From Mycobacterium sp. 1554424.7 (GTDB taxonomy: Bacteria > Actinomycetota > Actinomycetes > Mycobacteriales > Mycobacteriaceae), in NCBI RefSeq assembly GCF_001665295.1, contig NZ_LZSE01000005.1, positions 217,727-281,726 of the forward strand: a stretch of DNA of 64,000 bases, in the 5' to 3' direction. A program made the translations under genes and the position numbers. Below, piece after piece: positions 12,318 through 20,730 of the stretch. Position 1 is the stretch's first letter. Every line of letters starts with the position of its first letter. A model generated the notes under the pieces. It ran no database searches. It saw only the letters and a program-made list of their open reading frames with translations, and was not told the origin of the DNA.

Positions 12318-12773
12318 ATGACGACCGACCAAGTTGATGCGCGTCACCTCCTGGCAACCTCCTTGGTGACCGGCCTGGATCACGTCGGCATTGCGGTCGC
12401 CGACCTGGACGCCGCAATCACCTGGTACCACGACCACCTCGGCATGATCCTGGTGCACGAGGAAGTCAACGACGACCAGGGAATCCGCGAGGCGATGCTG
12501 GCCGTCCCCGGCACCAGCGCGCAGCTCCAGCTGATGGCCCCGCTCGACGACTCGTCGACGATCGCCAAGTTCATGGAAAAGCGCGGACCGGGCATCCAAC
12601 AGATGGCCGTTCGGGTCAGTGATCTGGACACCATCTGCGAGCAGCTGCGCGAGCAGGGCGTGCGACTCGTCTACGACGCGGCCCGGCGCGGCACAGCAAA
12701 CTCGCGGATCAACTTCATCCACCCCAAGGACGCCGGCGGCGTTTTGATCGAGCTGGTCGAGCCGGCTTCCTGA
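12318..12773 (+). CDS. Methylmalonyl-CoA epimerase (VOC fold)
   Basis: A 151-residue vicinal-oxygen-chelate protein that interconverts (2S)- and (2R)-methylmalonyl-CoA, connecting propionyl-CoA carboxylation with the B12-dependent mutase. [18 protein letters not shown] gives the first metal-ligand His, and the second repeat holds [12 protein letters not shown] and a terminal IELVEP carrying the usual Glu ligand. The longer frame from 12228 runs into the fadA4 promoter. The ATG at 12318 after tggtgag is preferred and fits the family length (about 150). Corresponds to Rv1322A. Confidence 0.88.
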   Translation: MTTDQVDARHLLATSLVTGLDHVGIAVADLDAAITWYHDHLGMILVHEEVNDDQGIREAMLAVPGTSAQLQLMAPLDDSSTIAKFMEKRGPGIQQMAVRVSDLDTICEQLREQGVRLVYDAARRGTANSRINFIHPKDAGGVLIELVEPAS

Positions 12774-12800
12774 GCCCGGCTTGTGCCGAGTGTGCGCCTG

Positions 12801-12828
12801 GCCGCACGTTCGGTGTTCAACGTGCGGC
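12801..12828. terminator. Hairpin between convergent epimerase and zinc-finger genes
   Basis: A perfect 10-base inverted repeat, gccgcacgtt / aacgtgcggc, with an 8-base loop. Partial repeats of the same core (gctgcacgttcg, 12831-12842) follow, so a second register (gtgc...gcac) can form. There is no U-tract. It sits between two convergent genes, where a terminator is expected. Confidence 0.5.
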
Positions 12829-12850
12829 TAGCTGCACGTTCGTGAATTCT

Positions 12851-13144
12851 TCAAGACCACCTTCGCGTGGGGCCGCGGGTAGCGCGGTTGGTCCAGCACG
12901 GCGTGTGCCAGTGCCGCCGATCCTCGACCCCGTCGTGCGATGAATCGCTGCGCCAAACTACCAGATGCGCTGTGCCGGAACGTATTTCATGATCACAGCC
13001 GGGGCAGCGGTAGGTTTTGACCGCGCGGGCCGCCGCGATCGGCCGCACCTCGTACTCGTAACCATCGGGGCCGATTTCCACCCGGCTCAGCACCGGTGGC
13101 CGGATCGGCCGTTGGCCACGTGGCGGTGTGCGGCGCCGAGCCAT
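12851..13144 (-). CDS. Small zinc-finger-like protein of unknown function
   Basis: A 97-residue basic protein, position-equivalent to Rv1322. The middle has YRCPGCDHEI and the end HWHTPCW, a CxxC plus HxxxC pattern that would make one zinc site. Both ends are arginine-rich. The frame opens with an ATG at 13142-13144, just downstream of the nucS stop on the same strand, so it probably sits in one transcription unit with nucS. No function is recognised. A nucleic-acid-binding accessory role is possible from its charge and context. Confidence 0.7.
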   Translation of the reverse strand: MARRRTPPRGQRPIRPPVLSRVEIGPDGYEYEVRPIAAARAVKTYRCPGCDHEIRSGTAHLVVWRSDSSHDGVEDRRHWHTPCWTNRATRGPTRRWS

Positions 13145-13166
13145 GCCGCAAGTCTAGTCGAGCAGC

Positions 13167-13847
13167 TCAGAACAACCGATATTCGTCGCTGTCCATGCCG
13201 CGCATCTTGTCGTAATCCAGTGTGACGCAACGGATCCCGCGATCCGTAGCGAGGGTGCGGGCCTGCGGCTTGATCTGCTGAGCGGCGAAGATCCCTTTGA
13301 CCGGAGCGAGGACGCTGTCGCGGTTGAGCAACTCGAGATAGCGGGTGAGCTGCTCCACACCGTCGATCTCCCCGCGCCGTTTGATTTCCACCGCGACGGA
13401 GCCGCCCGTTTCGTCGCGGCACAGCAGATCGACCGGGCCGATCGCGGTCATGTACTCGCGGCGCACCAACGTGTATCCCTCGCCCAACAGTTGCACATGC
13501 TCGGCGAGCAACGCCTGAAGGTGGGCCTCGACGCCGTCCTTCACCAATCCGGGGTCGACGCCCAGGTCGTGGCTCGAGTCGTGCTCGATCTCCTCCACCG
13601 TGATGCGCAGCTGCTCGCCGGCCTTGTTCTCCACCACCCACACCGGCACCTGCCCGCCGAGGTCCTCGGTCAACCAGCACGGCGGGCTCATCCAGTTCAA
13701 CGGCTTGTAGGCGCGGTCGTCGGCGTGCACGCTCACCGATCCGTCGGCCTTGAACAGCAGCAACCTTCGCGCGGACGGCAGGTGTGCGGTGAGCCGGCCT
13801 ACGTAGTCGACGGTGCATTGGGCGATGACAAGACGCACCCGACTCAC
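13167..13847 (-). CDS. nucS: Mismatch-specific endonuclease NucS/EndoMS
   Basis: NucS makes staggered double-strand cuts at mispaired bases and provides the non-canonical mismatch repair of actinobacteria, which lack MutS/MutL. The 226-residue protein has the N-terminal dimerisation and DNA-binding part ([12 protein letters not shown], then [11 protein letters not shown]) and a RecB-like nuclease core: [31 protein letters not shown] with the D...ExK residues, and QQIKPQAR. The C-terminal tail ending YRLF is where a beta-clamp contact is expected. I chose the GTG at 13845-13847 behind ctaagg. The longer frame to 13910 overlaps the divergent cyclase promoter. Corresponds to Rv1321. Confidence 0.92.
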   Translation of the reverse strand: MSRVRLVIAQCTVDYVGRLTAHLPSARRLLLFKADGSVSVHADDRAYKPLNWMSPPCWLTEDLGGQVPVWVVENKAGEQLRITVEEIEHDSSHDLGVDPGLVKDGVEAHLQALLAEHVQLLGEGYTLVRREYMTAIGPVDLLCRDETGGSVAVEIKRRGEIDGVEQLTRYLELLNRDSVLAPVKGIFAAQQIKPQARTLATDRGIRCVTLDYDKMRGMDSDEYRLF

Positions 13848-13883
13848 CTTAGGGCGTGAGCGACAAATTAGGCTGGCGCCACG

Positions 13884-15509
13884 ATGTCGGCCAAAATGAG
13901 CGTGGCCCAACGTATCGGCCGGGTGCTCGAGAGGATCACCCGCCAGAGCGGCCGCCTGCCGGATACCCCCGCGTACGGCTCATTGCTCCTCGGGCGGGTG
14001 TCGGAAAGCCAACGACGGCGCCGCATCCGCATCCAGGTCATCATGACCGTGCTGATCCTGGGAGTGAACCTCATCGGCATCGCGGTGGCACTGGTGTTGG
14101 TGATCGTCGCCATTCCCCAGCCGAGCATCTTCCACGACGCGCCGGCCTGGCTCACGTTCGGCGTCTCCCCGGCCTACATCGCCGCGGCCCTGGCGGTGGG
14201 CACGTATTGGATCACCCGCCGCACCGTGCTCTCTTTGCGTTGGGCCATCGAGGAGCGCGCGCCCACCGCCGAGGACGAGCGCAACACCTTCCTGGCGCCG
14301 TGGCGACTCGCCATGTACGACCTCGTCCTGTGGGGCATCGGGACGGTGCTGTACACGACGCTCTACGGCCTGGCCAACACGTTGTTCATCCCGCGGTTCC
14401 TCCTCGTCGTGAGCTTCGCCGGCGTCCTGGTGGCAACTGCCAGTTATCTGCTCGCCGAGTTCGCGCTGCGCCCGATCGCCGCCCAGGCGCTCGAGGCGGG
14501 ACCGCCGCCGCGGCGGTTTTCGGCGGGCATCATGGGCCGGACGATGGTGGTCTGGTTCCTGGGTTCTGGGGTGCCCGTCATCGGCATCGGCCTGCTGGCG
14601 ATGTTCGAGCTCCTGCTGCGCAACCTGACCGAGACCGAGTTCGCGGTCGGCGTGCTGATCATGGCGGTCGTCACGCTCATCTTCGGTTGCGCCCTGATGT
14701 GGATACTCGCCTGGTTGACGGCGACCCCGGTGCGGGTGGTGCGCGCGGCGCTGCGCCGCGTCGAGCAGGGCAACCTGCGAGGGAACCTGGTGGTCTTCGA
14801 CGGGACCGAGCTCGGTGAGCTGCAGCGTGGGTTCAACGCGATGGTCGACGGCCTGCGCGAACGCGAACGCGTGCGCGACCTGTTCGGCCGCCACGTCGGC
14901 CGCGAAGTCGCCCTGGCCGCCGAGCGCGAGCGACCGAAACTGGGCGGCGAGGAGCGACACGTCGCCGTCGTCTTCATCGACATCGTCGGCTCCACCCAAC
15001 TGGTGACCACTCAGCCGCCGACCGAGGTCGTCGAAGTCCTCAACCGGTTTTTCGCGATCGTCGTCGAGGAAGTGGACCGCCATTGCGGCCTGGTCAACAA
15101 GTTCGAAGGTGATGCGTCGCTGGCGATTTTCGGTGCCCCGAATCACCTGGACTCGCCGGAGGACGAGGCCCTGGCCGCCGCGCGCTGCATCGCCGAGCGG
15201 CTCGCCGGCGAGATGTGCGAGCTCGACGCCGGCATCGGCGTGGCGGCCGGCGAGGTCGTGGCCGGCAACGTGGGCGCCAAGGAACGTTTCGAATACACCG
15301 TCATCGGCGAACCGGTGAACGAGGCCGCGCGGCTGTGCGAGCTGGCCAAGTCGCGCCCCGGCAAATTGCTCGCGACGGCCGGCGCGATCGAAGGGGCCGG
15401 CGAAGAAGAAAGTGCCCGTTGGTCTTTGGGCGAGACCGTGACACTGCGCGGGCACGAGCGTCCGACGCGGCTCGCTGCCCCGACGGAAGCCGCCCGGTCG
15501 GATCGCTGA
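13884..15509 (+). CDS. Membrane-bound class III adenylate/guanylate cyclase with HAMP domain
   Basis: A 541-residue signalling protein. Six transmembrane helices occupy roughly residues 48-280, followed by a HAMP linker ([18 protein letters not shown]) and a class III cyclase catalytic domain from about residue 355. Metal-binding aspartates are visible in FIDIVGS (Asp366) and [12 protein letters not shown] (Asp410). M. tuberculosis has three tandem paralogues here (Rv1318c-Rv1320c); only one copy is present in this window. It diverges from nucS across 36 bases. The product would be cAMP or cGMP. The signal sensed is unknown. Confidence 0.9.
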   Translation: MSAKMSVAQRIGRVLERITRQSGRLPDTPAYGSLLLGRVSESQRRRRIRIQVIMTVLILGVNLIGIAVALVLVIVAIPQPSIFHDAPAWLTFGVSPAYIAAALAVGTYWITRRTVLSLRWAIEERAPTAEDERNTFLAPWRLAMYDLVLWGIGTVLYTTLYGLANTLFIPRFLLVVSFAGVLVATASYLLAEFALRPIAAQALEAGPPPRRFSAGIMGRTMVVWFLGSGVPVIGIGLLAMFELLLRNLTETEFAVGVLIMAVVTLIFGCALMWILAWLTATPVRVVRAALRRVEQGNLRGNLVVFDGTELGELQRGFNAMVDGLRERERVRDLFGRHVGREVALAAERERPKLGGEERHVAVVFIDIVGSTQLVTTQPPTEVVEVLNRFFAIVVEEVDRHCGLVNKFEGDASLAIFGAPNHLDSPEDEALAAARCIAERLAGEMCELDAGIGVAAGEVVAGNVGAKERFEYTVIGEPVNEAARLCELAKSRPGKLLATAGAIEGAGEEESARWSLGETVTLRGHERPTRLAAPTEAARSDR

Positions 15510-15552
15510 TCCGCGCTGACAACGCCCGTGGTCAACGGCGCTGAGCACGCTC

Positions 15553-15583
15553 GATAGAAATCCGTTATAGGACAATAGAAATC
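15553..15583. promoter_or_regulatory. Direct repeat upstream of the OFA transporter (possible operator)
   Basis: Two copies of atagaaatc (15554-15562 and 15575-15583) lie 21 bases apart, two turns of the helix, in the 142-base gap before the transporter. The spacing and the AT-rich sequence in GC-rich surroundings fit an operator bound by a dimer of dimers or a promoter region. No regulator is identified. Confidence 0.35.
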
Positions 15584-15651
15584 GTGCCTTGACGCACCGG
15601 TCACCCCGCACCAATAGTGATGAAGCTCCGGCCGTGTGAGAAGGGTGCATC

Positions 15652-17049
15652 TTGACAACCGTTGCGCTGCTTGATCGTTCGCGAATCGTTGCTGGACCCG
15701 GATGGAGCCGCTGGCTGGTGCCGCCCGCCGCGCTGTCCATCCACCTCGCCATCGGGTCGGCCTACGCCTGGAGCGTCTTCAAGATCCCGCTGGAGAAATC
15801 GCTGCACGTCTCCGGAACCGCCAGCGCGATGCCGTTCACGGTCGCCATTGTGATGCTGGGCCTTTCGGCCGCGGCGTTCGGCACGCGCGTCGACCACTAC
15901 GGACCGCGCTGGGCCATGGCCGTCGCCACCGTGTGCTTCTGCAGCGGGCTGCTCATCGCGGGATTCGGAGTTTCGGTTCACCAATACTGGCTCGTCGTGG
16001 TGGGGTACGGGGTCGTCGGAGGGGTCGGCCTCGGTATCGGCTACATCTCGCCGGTGTCCACACTCATCAAGTGGTTTCCCGATCGCCCGGGCATGGCGAC
16101 CGGGCTGGCGATCATGGGCTTCGGCGGCGGCGCGCTGATCGCGTCCCCCTGGACGAACAGCCTGCTCGACACCTTCGGCCGCAATGGCACCGCCGGCATC
16201 GCCAGGACCTTCCTGGTGATGGGCTGCACCTACGCGGTGTTCATGGCGATGGGATGCGTGCTGATCCGAGTGCCGGGGCCGGGATGGGTGCCGGACGGCT
16301 GGAAACCCAAGCCGCACAAGGTGGGATCGCTGATCACGACGGCCGGCGTGTCGGCGGCCAACGCGATCAAGACGCCCCAGTTCTGGCTGCTATGGGTGGT
16401 GCTCTGCTTCAACGTGACCGCCGGCATCGGCATCCTGGAGAAGGCCTCGCCGATCTACCAGGACTTCTTCCCCAGGGCGCCCCGCGCGGCGGCGTTGGCC
16501 TCCGCGGCGGCCGGGTTCGTCGCGCTCCTGTCCCTGGCCAACATGCTCGGCCGGATCGGATGGTCGTCGTTGTCGGATGCGTTGGGGCGCAAGAACATGT
16601 ACCGGCTCTACCTCGGCGGTGGCGCGCTCCTGTACCTCACGCTGGCGTCGACGACCAATTCCAGCAAGCTCACCTTCCTGCTGTGCACGGTCCTGATCCT
16701 GTCGTTCTACGGCGCGGGGTTCTCGACCGTGCCGGCGTACCTGCGCGACTTGTTCGGCACGTACGAGGTCGGCGCCATCCACGGCAGGCTGCTGACGGCG
16801 TGGTCGGTCGCGGGCGTGCTGGGCCCGCTCATCGTCAACGCCATCGCCGACTCGCAGAAGGCGGCCGGGAAACACGGCCCCGACCTCTACATCGTGTCGT
16901 TCGTGGTGATGATCGCCCTCCTGGTGATCGGGCTGATCTGCAACGAGCTGATCAAGCCCGTAGCCCCCAAGCATCACGAGCCCGCGCCGTCCGGCGACGT
17001 CTCGGCGCCCGAGCCGGTTTCGGGCCTTCAGCCGGAGACGCAGCCATGA
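15652..17049 (+). CDS. OFA-type major facilitator (oxalate/formate antiporter-like)
   Basis: A 465-residue, 12-helix MFS carrier. The N-terminal SIHLAIGSAYAWSVFKIPLE and the conserved GIGYISPVSTLIKWFPDRPG are hallmarks of the oxalate:formate antiporter family; the substrate is a monocarboxylate or dicarboxylate, not determinable here. The start appears to be TTG at 15652 after gagaaggg. The C-terminal tail is hydrophilic and proline-rich. Its stop overlaps the ATG of a 43-residue membrane protein by four bases (ATGA). Transporters of this family often have such a small companion. Confidence 0.87.
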   Translation: MTTVALLDRSRIVAGPGWSRWLVPPAALSIHLAIGSAYAWSVFKIPLEKSLHVSGTASAMPFTVAIVMLGLSAAAFGTRVDHYGPRWAMAVATVCFCSGLLIAGFGVSVHQYWLVVVGYGVVGGVGLGIGYISPVSTLIKWFPDRPGMATGLAIMGFGGGALIASPWTNSLLDTFGRNGTAGIARTFLVMGCTYAVFMAMGCVLIRVPGPGWVPDGWKPKPHKVGSLITTAGVSAANAIKTPQFWLLWVVLCFNVTAGIGILEKASPIYQDFFPRAPRAAALASAAAGFVALLSLANMLGRIGWSSLSDALGRKNMYRLYLGGGALLYLTLASTTNSSKLTFLLCTVLILSFYGAGFSTVPAYLRDLFGTYEVGAIHGRLLTAWSVAGVLGPLIVNAIADSQKAAGKHGPDLYIVSFVVMIALLVIGLICNELIKPVAPKHHEPAPSGDVSAPEPVSGLQPETQP

Positions 17050-18389
17050 CAAATCCGCGCACCGGTCGTCGCGTCGGCCCCGCCCTCATCGCGCTGGCCT
17101 GGCTGTGGGTGGCCCTCCCCTTCACTTATGGTGTCTGGCAACTCTTTTCGAAGATCACCCAGCTGTTCGGCGCCTGACGGGATACCCGTTCCCCGCACCA
17201 ACAGCACCGCCAGCGCCGCGCCGACGAGCACGAGCGCGCCCACGAACCCGACCGTGGCGGGCCAGCCGCCGGCGCCGTAGACCAGCCCGCCGAATACACC
17301 GGCGACCGATCCGCCGAGGTAGTAGCTGAACAGGTAGAGCGCGGACGCCTCGGCGCGATCCCGGCGCGCCACCGCACCCACCCAGCCGCTGGCCACCGTG
17401 TGCGCGGCGAAGAATCCGCCGGTGAATACCCCGAGCCCGACGACGACCGCGGCCACCGAATGCGGGACGGGCAGCAGCAGGCCTGTCGCGGTGATCGGCA
17501 GGGCGCCACCCAGCACGAAGGCGCGTCCCCTGCGGTCGGCCAGCCGCCCGGCCGCGACCGATGTCCAGGTGCCGGCCAGGTACAGCACGAACAGCAGCCC
17601 GACCACCGACGGCGATAGCCCGAACGGCGGGGCGGTCAAGCGGTACCCGAGGTAGTTGTACACCGTGACGAAGGCGCCCATCAGCGCGAAGCCCAACGCA
17701 AAAAGCTTCAGCAACACCGGGTTTCGCAGGTGCGCGGCCACGTTGCGGACGGTGGCCCGCGCGGTCGCCGGCTTCGGGGTGAAGAACTGCGACCGGGGCA
17801 CCAGCACGGCGAAGACCGCGGTGCCGGCCAGCGTCATCACCGAGCATGCCAACAGCGCGACCCGCCAATTGCTGACATCGACCACCAGAGCTGGGACGAT
17901 CCGCCCGGTGAGGCCACCGACGGTGGTCCCGGCGATGTACCGCCCCATCGCCGAACCGAGCGACGACGCGTGCACCTCCTCGGCGAGGAACGCCATCGCA
18001 ACCGCGGGAATCCCGGCGAGCGCGACCCCGTGCAGCGCCCGGCCGACGAGCATCACGCCAAGCGAGGGGCTGAAGGGCAAGGCCAGACCGATCAGGCTCG
18101 CTACCACCCCCGACGTCAGCATCACCGTTATGCGCCCGTAGCGCTCGGACAGCACGCTCGCCGGGATGACCGACAGCGCAAGCACTCCCGTGGTCAGCGA
18201 GACACTCAGCGCCGCGATGGCCGGGGTGATCCGGTAATACGTCGAGAAGGCCGGCAGCAGCGCCTGGGTGCAGTACATCGCGGCGAAGCTGGCCAGGCCG
18301 GCGCCGTACAGCGCCGCCGTCACGCGCCGATATCCGCGGCTTCCGGCTCGGTGGGCGGCAGGGGCCGCGGCGACGTGAGGCATGGCCAT
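17028..18389 (-). CDS. MFS drug/metabolite exporter (YnfM-like)
   Basis: A 453-residue 12-helix MFS protein with motif A as LSERYGRITVML and the repeat as LADRRGRAF. The N-terminal half starts around AALYGAGLASFAAMYCTQALLP, typical of YnfM/CynX-like exporters. About the last 50 residues after LLVRGTGIP are hydrophilic and are encoded opposite the small OFA subunit gene and the end of the OFA gene, so this tail probably arose by stop-codon read-through into the convergent unit. ATG at 18387-18389, or 18381-18383. It is divergent from a LysR gene, its likely regulator. Confidence 0.85.
   Translation of the reverse strand: MAMPHVAAAPAAHRAGSRGYRRVTAALYGAGLASFAAMYCTQALLPAFSTYYRITPAIAALSVSLTTGVLALSVIPASVLSERYGRITVMLTSGVVASLIGLALPFSPSLGVMLVGRALHGVALAGIPAVAMAFLAEEVHASSLGSAMGRYIAGTTVGGLTGRIVPALVVDVSNWRVALLACSVMTLAGTAVFAVLVPRSQFFTPKPATARATVRNVAAHLRNPVLLKLFALGFALMGAFVTVYNYLGYRLTAPPFGLSPSVVGLLFVLYLAGTWTSVAAGRLADRRGRAFVLGGALPITATGLLLPVPHSVAAVVVGLGVFTGGFFAAHTVASGWVGAVARRDRAEASALYLFSYYLGGSVAGVFGGLVYGAGGWPATVGFVGALVLVGAALAVLLVRGTGIPSGAEQLGDLRKELPDTISEGEGHPQPGQRDEGGADATTGARICHGCVSG
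17046..17177 (+). CDS. MFS transporter small subunit (43 aa membrane peptide)
   Basis: An ORF of 43 codons starting MTNPRTGRR, with one hydrophobic helix (ALIALAWLWVALPFTYG) ending VWQLFSKITQLFGA. The ATG overlaps the transporter stop in ATGA, so translation is coupled. Small single-helix proteins of this look follow OFA transporters in many bacteria. The whole gene lies antisense inside the 3' end of the next, convergent MFS gene, an unusual arrangement. Conservation of the W-W-P pattern would confirm it. Confidence 0.75.
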   Translation: MTNPRTGRRVGPALIALAWLWVALPFTYGVWQLFSKITQLFGA

Positions 18390-18473
18390 GATGTTTCGCG
18401 CCGCGGAGTTCGAACGGAAATGAATTATTAGTTGGATTATGATGCAAAAACGGCATAAGTAGAGGTGACACGG
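18390..18473. promoter_or_regulatory. Divergent MFS / LysR control region
   Basis: An 84-base gap whose middle (18419-18460) is AT-rich (aatgaattattagttggattatgatg reads across it), in strong contrast to both genes. This is the usual site for a LysR box overlapping both promoters. Several T-N11-A spacings are possible, so I do not name one. Confidence 0.45.
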
Positions 18474-19361
18474 ATGCCCGACGGCGACTACGAGTGGTTC
18501 GTCACACTAGCGGAGCTGCAGCACGTCACCGCCGCGGCCGAGCAACTGCACATCGCGCAGCCCACGCTGACCCGCATGCTGGCTCGCCTGGAGCGTCGGC
18601 TGGGCGTCGCGCTGTTCGAGCGCCGTGGCAAGCGGCTCTCGCTCAACACCTACGGCCGGATTTTTTACGACCACGCGCGCCGGGCGCAGTTGGAACTCGA
18701 TTCGGCCCGACGGGCGATCGAGGACCTGACGAACCCGGCACTCAGCGAGATCCGGCTGGGGTTTTTGAGTTCGTTCGGGTCGACGGTGGTGCCGCGGCTC
18801 ATCGCGGCGTTCACGGACGCGTCACCGCGGGTGGCGTTCGCGCTCGAGGAGGGTGCGGCCGAATCGATCGGCGATTTCGTGCAGGCCGGATCCGTCGACG
18901 TCGGGGTGGTCTCGCCGCGACCGCGGGGCCCGACTTTCGCCTGGCGCAGCCTGTTTCGTCAGCGCCTCGGCGTCGCGGTCCCGCGCGGGCACCGACTCAC
19001 GGGCGCCGCGGTGGTGTGCATGACGGACCTGGCCGACGAACCGTTCGTGGCGATGCACCCCGGCTTCGGCATGCGGCGGCTGCTCGACGAGCTCTGCGCC
19101 GCAGCGCAATTCCAGCCGCGGATCGTCCTGGAATCGGCCAACCTGACCACGACCGCCGGGCTCGTCGCCGCCGGGCTGGGCATCAGCCTGATGCCGATCG
19201 ACGGGAGCGATCACGCGCCCGGGGTTCGCCTGCTGCCGTTGGCCGACGCCGACGCCTACCGCGACGTCGGGATGATCTGGAATTCGGGCCGGCCGCTGTC
19301 CCGCCCGGCCCGCGACTTCATCGCCGCCGCCGCGGGCGTCCATCATGAGGCCGCGACGTAG
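18474..19361 (+). CDS. LysR-family transcriptional regulator
   Basis: A 295-residue regulator. Residues 1-60 form the winged helix-turn-helix (VTAAAEQLHIAQPTLTRMLA, then LERRLGVALFERRGKRLSL). The rest is the periplasmic-binding-like effector domain (EIRLGFLSSFGSTVVPRL and DVGVVSPRPRGP). The ATG at 18474 has agagg eight bases upstream; a GTG at 18465 is possible. It is divergent from the MFS exporter and very likely controls it. The 3' end overlaps the convergent TetR gene by 44 bases. No equivalent is expected at this place in M. tuberculosis. Confidence 0.88.
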   Translation: MPDGDYEWFVTLAELQHVTAAAEQLHIAQPTLTRMLARLERRLGVALFERRGKRLSLNTYGRIFYDHARRAQLELDSARRAIEDLTNPALSEIRLGFLSSFGSTVVPRLIAAFTDASPRVAFALEEGAAESIGDFVQAGSVDVGVVSPRPRGPTFAWRSLFRQRLGVAVPRGHRLTGAAVVCMTDLADEPFVAMHPGFGMRRLLDELCAAAQFQPRIVLESANLTTTAGLVAAGLGISLMPIDGSDHAPGVRLLPLADADAYRDVGMIWNSGRPLSRPARDFIAAAAGVHHEAAT

Positions 19362-20052
19362 ATTCCCCATCGCCCTGCGCTGCTGCGTATTTCGCCAGGC
19401 CACTGATGATGAGCTCGAGTCCGAATGCAAACTCTTCGTCGATCCGCACAGGCAGGTGGTCGGCCACCGCGCTGGTGGCGGGGAACAACTTGGGATCCAA
19501 CGCGTGGAAAAGCTCGAACGCGTACCGGTCATCGGATCCGGCGCCGCTGAGCTGAATCGCGAAGCCCAGCACATAGCGGGCCACCGTCGCATACGAGCGG
19601 GCCGCGAGACGCGGGTCAAATCCGTTGTCGAGCAGGACCGCGAGTAACGATTCCCGCTGCGCCAGCGCATTCGGCCCGAGCGGGAGCTGGTCGACCAGCA
19701 GCGGAGCCACGTTGGGGTGCCTGCGCAACACCTCAAACGTGGCTCGTGCGAACGACTCGCACGCCCGCTGCCAACCCATCGTGGCGAGTTCTTCAGCGCC
19801 GCAATCGATCTCGCCGAACACGCGATCGACCACGTGCGAAACGACCTCGCCCCGGTTGGCGAAGTGGCGATACAGCGTGGCCGTCCCCGACTCCAGCCGC
19901 TGCGCGAGGGTCCGCATCGAGAGCGCCTCGGCGCCCTCGTCGTCCACGATCTCGAGCGCCGTGCCGACGATGCGGTCGAGCGGGAGCCGCGGGCGCCCGC
20001 GGGACCGGCGACCCGAGGCGTCGTCTTGAGTCGGCGGGCTGCTTCGGGTCAC
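19318..20052 (-). CDS. TetR-family transcriptional regulator
   Basis: A 244-residue TetR protein: a basic N-terminus, then the helix-turn-helix (IVGTALEIVDDEGAEALSMR, TLAQRLESGTATLYRHFANR) at about residues 28-72, then an all-helical ligand-binding domain resembling the TetR_C group (LLAVLLDNGFDP, ATVARYVLGFAIQ). It is divergent from the PPOX-fold oxidoreductase gene. A 15-base palindrome in the shared gap (20092-20106) is a likely operator for autorepression and control of the neighbour. Confidence 0.87.
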   Translation of the reverse strand: MTRSSPPTQDDASGRRSRGRPRLPLDRIVGTALEIVDDEGAEALSMRTLAQRLESGTATLYRHFANRGEVVSHVVDRVFGEIDCGAEELATMGWQRACESFARATFEVLRRHPNVAPLLVDQLPLGPNALAQRESLLAVLLDNGFDPRLAARSYATVARYVLGFAIQLSGAGSDDRYAFELFHALDPKLFPATSAVADHLPVRIDEEFAFGLELIISGLAKYAAAQGDGESTSRPHDGRPRRRR

Positions 20053-20091
20053 GCGCCCAGTATCGCGGCTCTTGACCCTTCATGCAATAAC

Positions 20092-20106
20092 GGATACGGT
20101 GTATCC
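20092..20106. promoter_or_regulatory. Palindromic operator for the divergent TetR gene
   Basis: GGATAC-GGT-GTATCC is a perfect 6+3+6 inverted repeat in the 111-base gap, 40 bases from the TetR start and 58 from the oxidoreductase start. TetR proteins bind such short palindromes between divergent genes. The assignment to this TetR is inference. Confidence 0.6.
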
Positions 20107-20163
20107 ATAAAATATCGGGTGCGGCCCGATTCACCTTCAAGCCAGACCGGAAGACGCGTTGCC

Positions 20164-20718
20164 ATGCTGCTACCACTTGCCACGGAACCCTTCACCGTTC
20201 CCACCGACCGGGACCTGCTCCCGTCCGAGCGCCGCGAGTTCGTGCGAACCCATCGAACATGCGTCTTCGGCTACCGCCGGAGGAACGACGGGCCCGGAAT
20301 GTCGGTCGTCTACTACGTCCCCACCGATGGGGACGAGCTGCTGGTGTCGACGATGGCCGGGCGCGGCAAGGCCCGCGTCATCGCGCGGGACGGCAAGGTC
20401 AGCCTGTGTGTCCTCGACGAACGTTGGCCCTTCGCCTATTTGCAGGTGTATGCCGACGCGGTGATCGACGACGATCCCGACCTGGTGTGCGACGTCATGA
20501 TGGAGGTTGGTGCCAGGATGTCGGGCCAGCCGCTCCCGTCAGAAGCCCGGCCGGTCGTCGACGCCATGCGCCGCGAAGAAAACCGGGTTGTCGTTCGGTG
20601 CCGCCCCTACGCGACATTCGGTCAGCCGCCGCGACACCTCCACCGCAACGACCAGGAAGAGCGCATCACCCATTGGCTTTCCGGCACAGTCCCGTGGGAC
20701 GCGCCCGACCCGGCCTGA
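20164..20718 (+). CDS. PPOX-class (FMN- or F420-dependent) oxidoreductase
   Basis: A 184-residue split-barrel protein of the pyridoxamine-5'-phosphate-oxidase-like superfamily. The pattern VYYVPTDGDELLVSTMAGRG, followed by KARVIARDGKVSLCVLDE, is the cofactor-binding core common to F420- and FMN-dependent enzymes of mycobacteria. The substrate is unknown. The ATG at 20164 is the first sensible start; the longer upstream frame crosses the TetR promoter. An amidohydrolase gene follows after 12 bases, and the two probably form an operon controlled by the divergent TetR. Confidence 0.82.
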   Translation: MLLPLATEPFTVPTDRDLLPSERREFVRTHRTCVFGYRRRNDGPGMSVVYYVPTDGDELLVSTMAGRGKARVIARDGKVSLCVLDERWPFAYLQVYADAVIDDDPDLVCDVMMEVGARMSGQPLPSEARPVVDAMRREENRVVVRCRPYATFGQPPRHLHRNDQEERITHWLSGTVPWDAPDPA

Positions 20719-20730
20719 GTTAGCGCGCCC

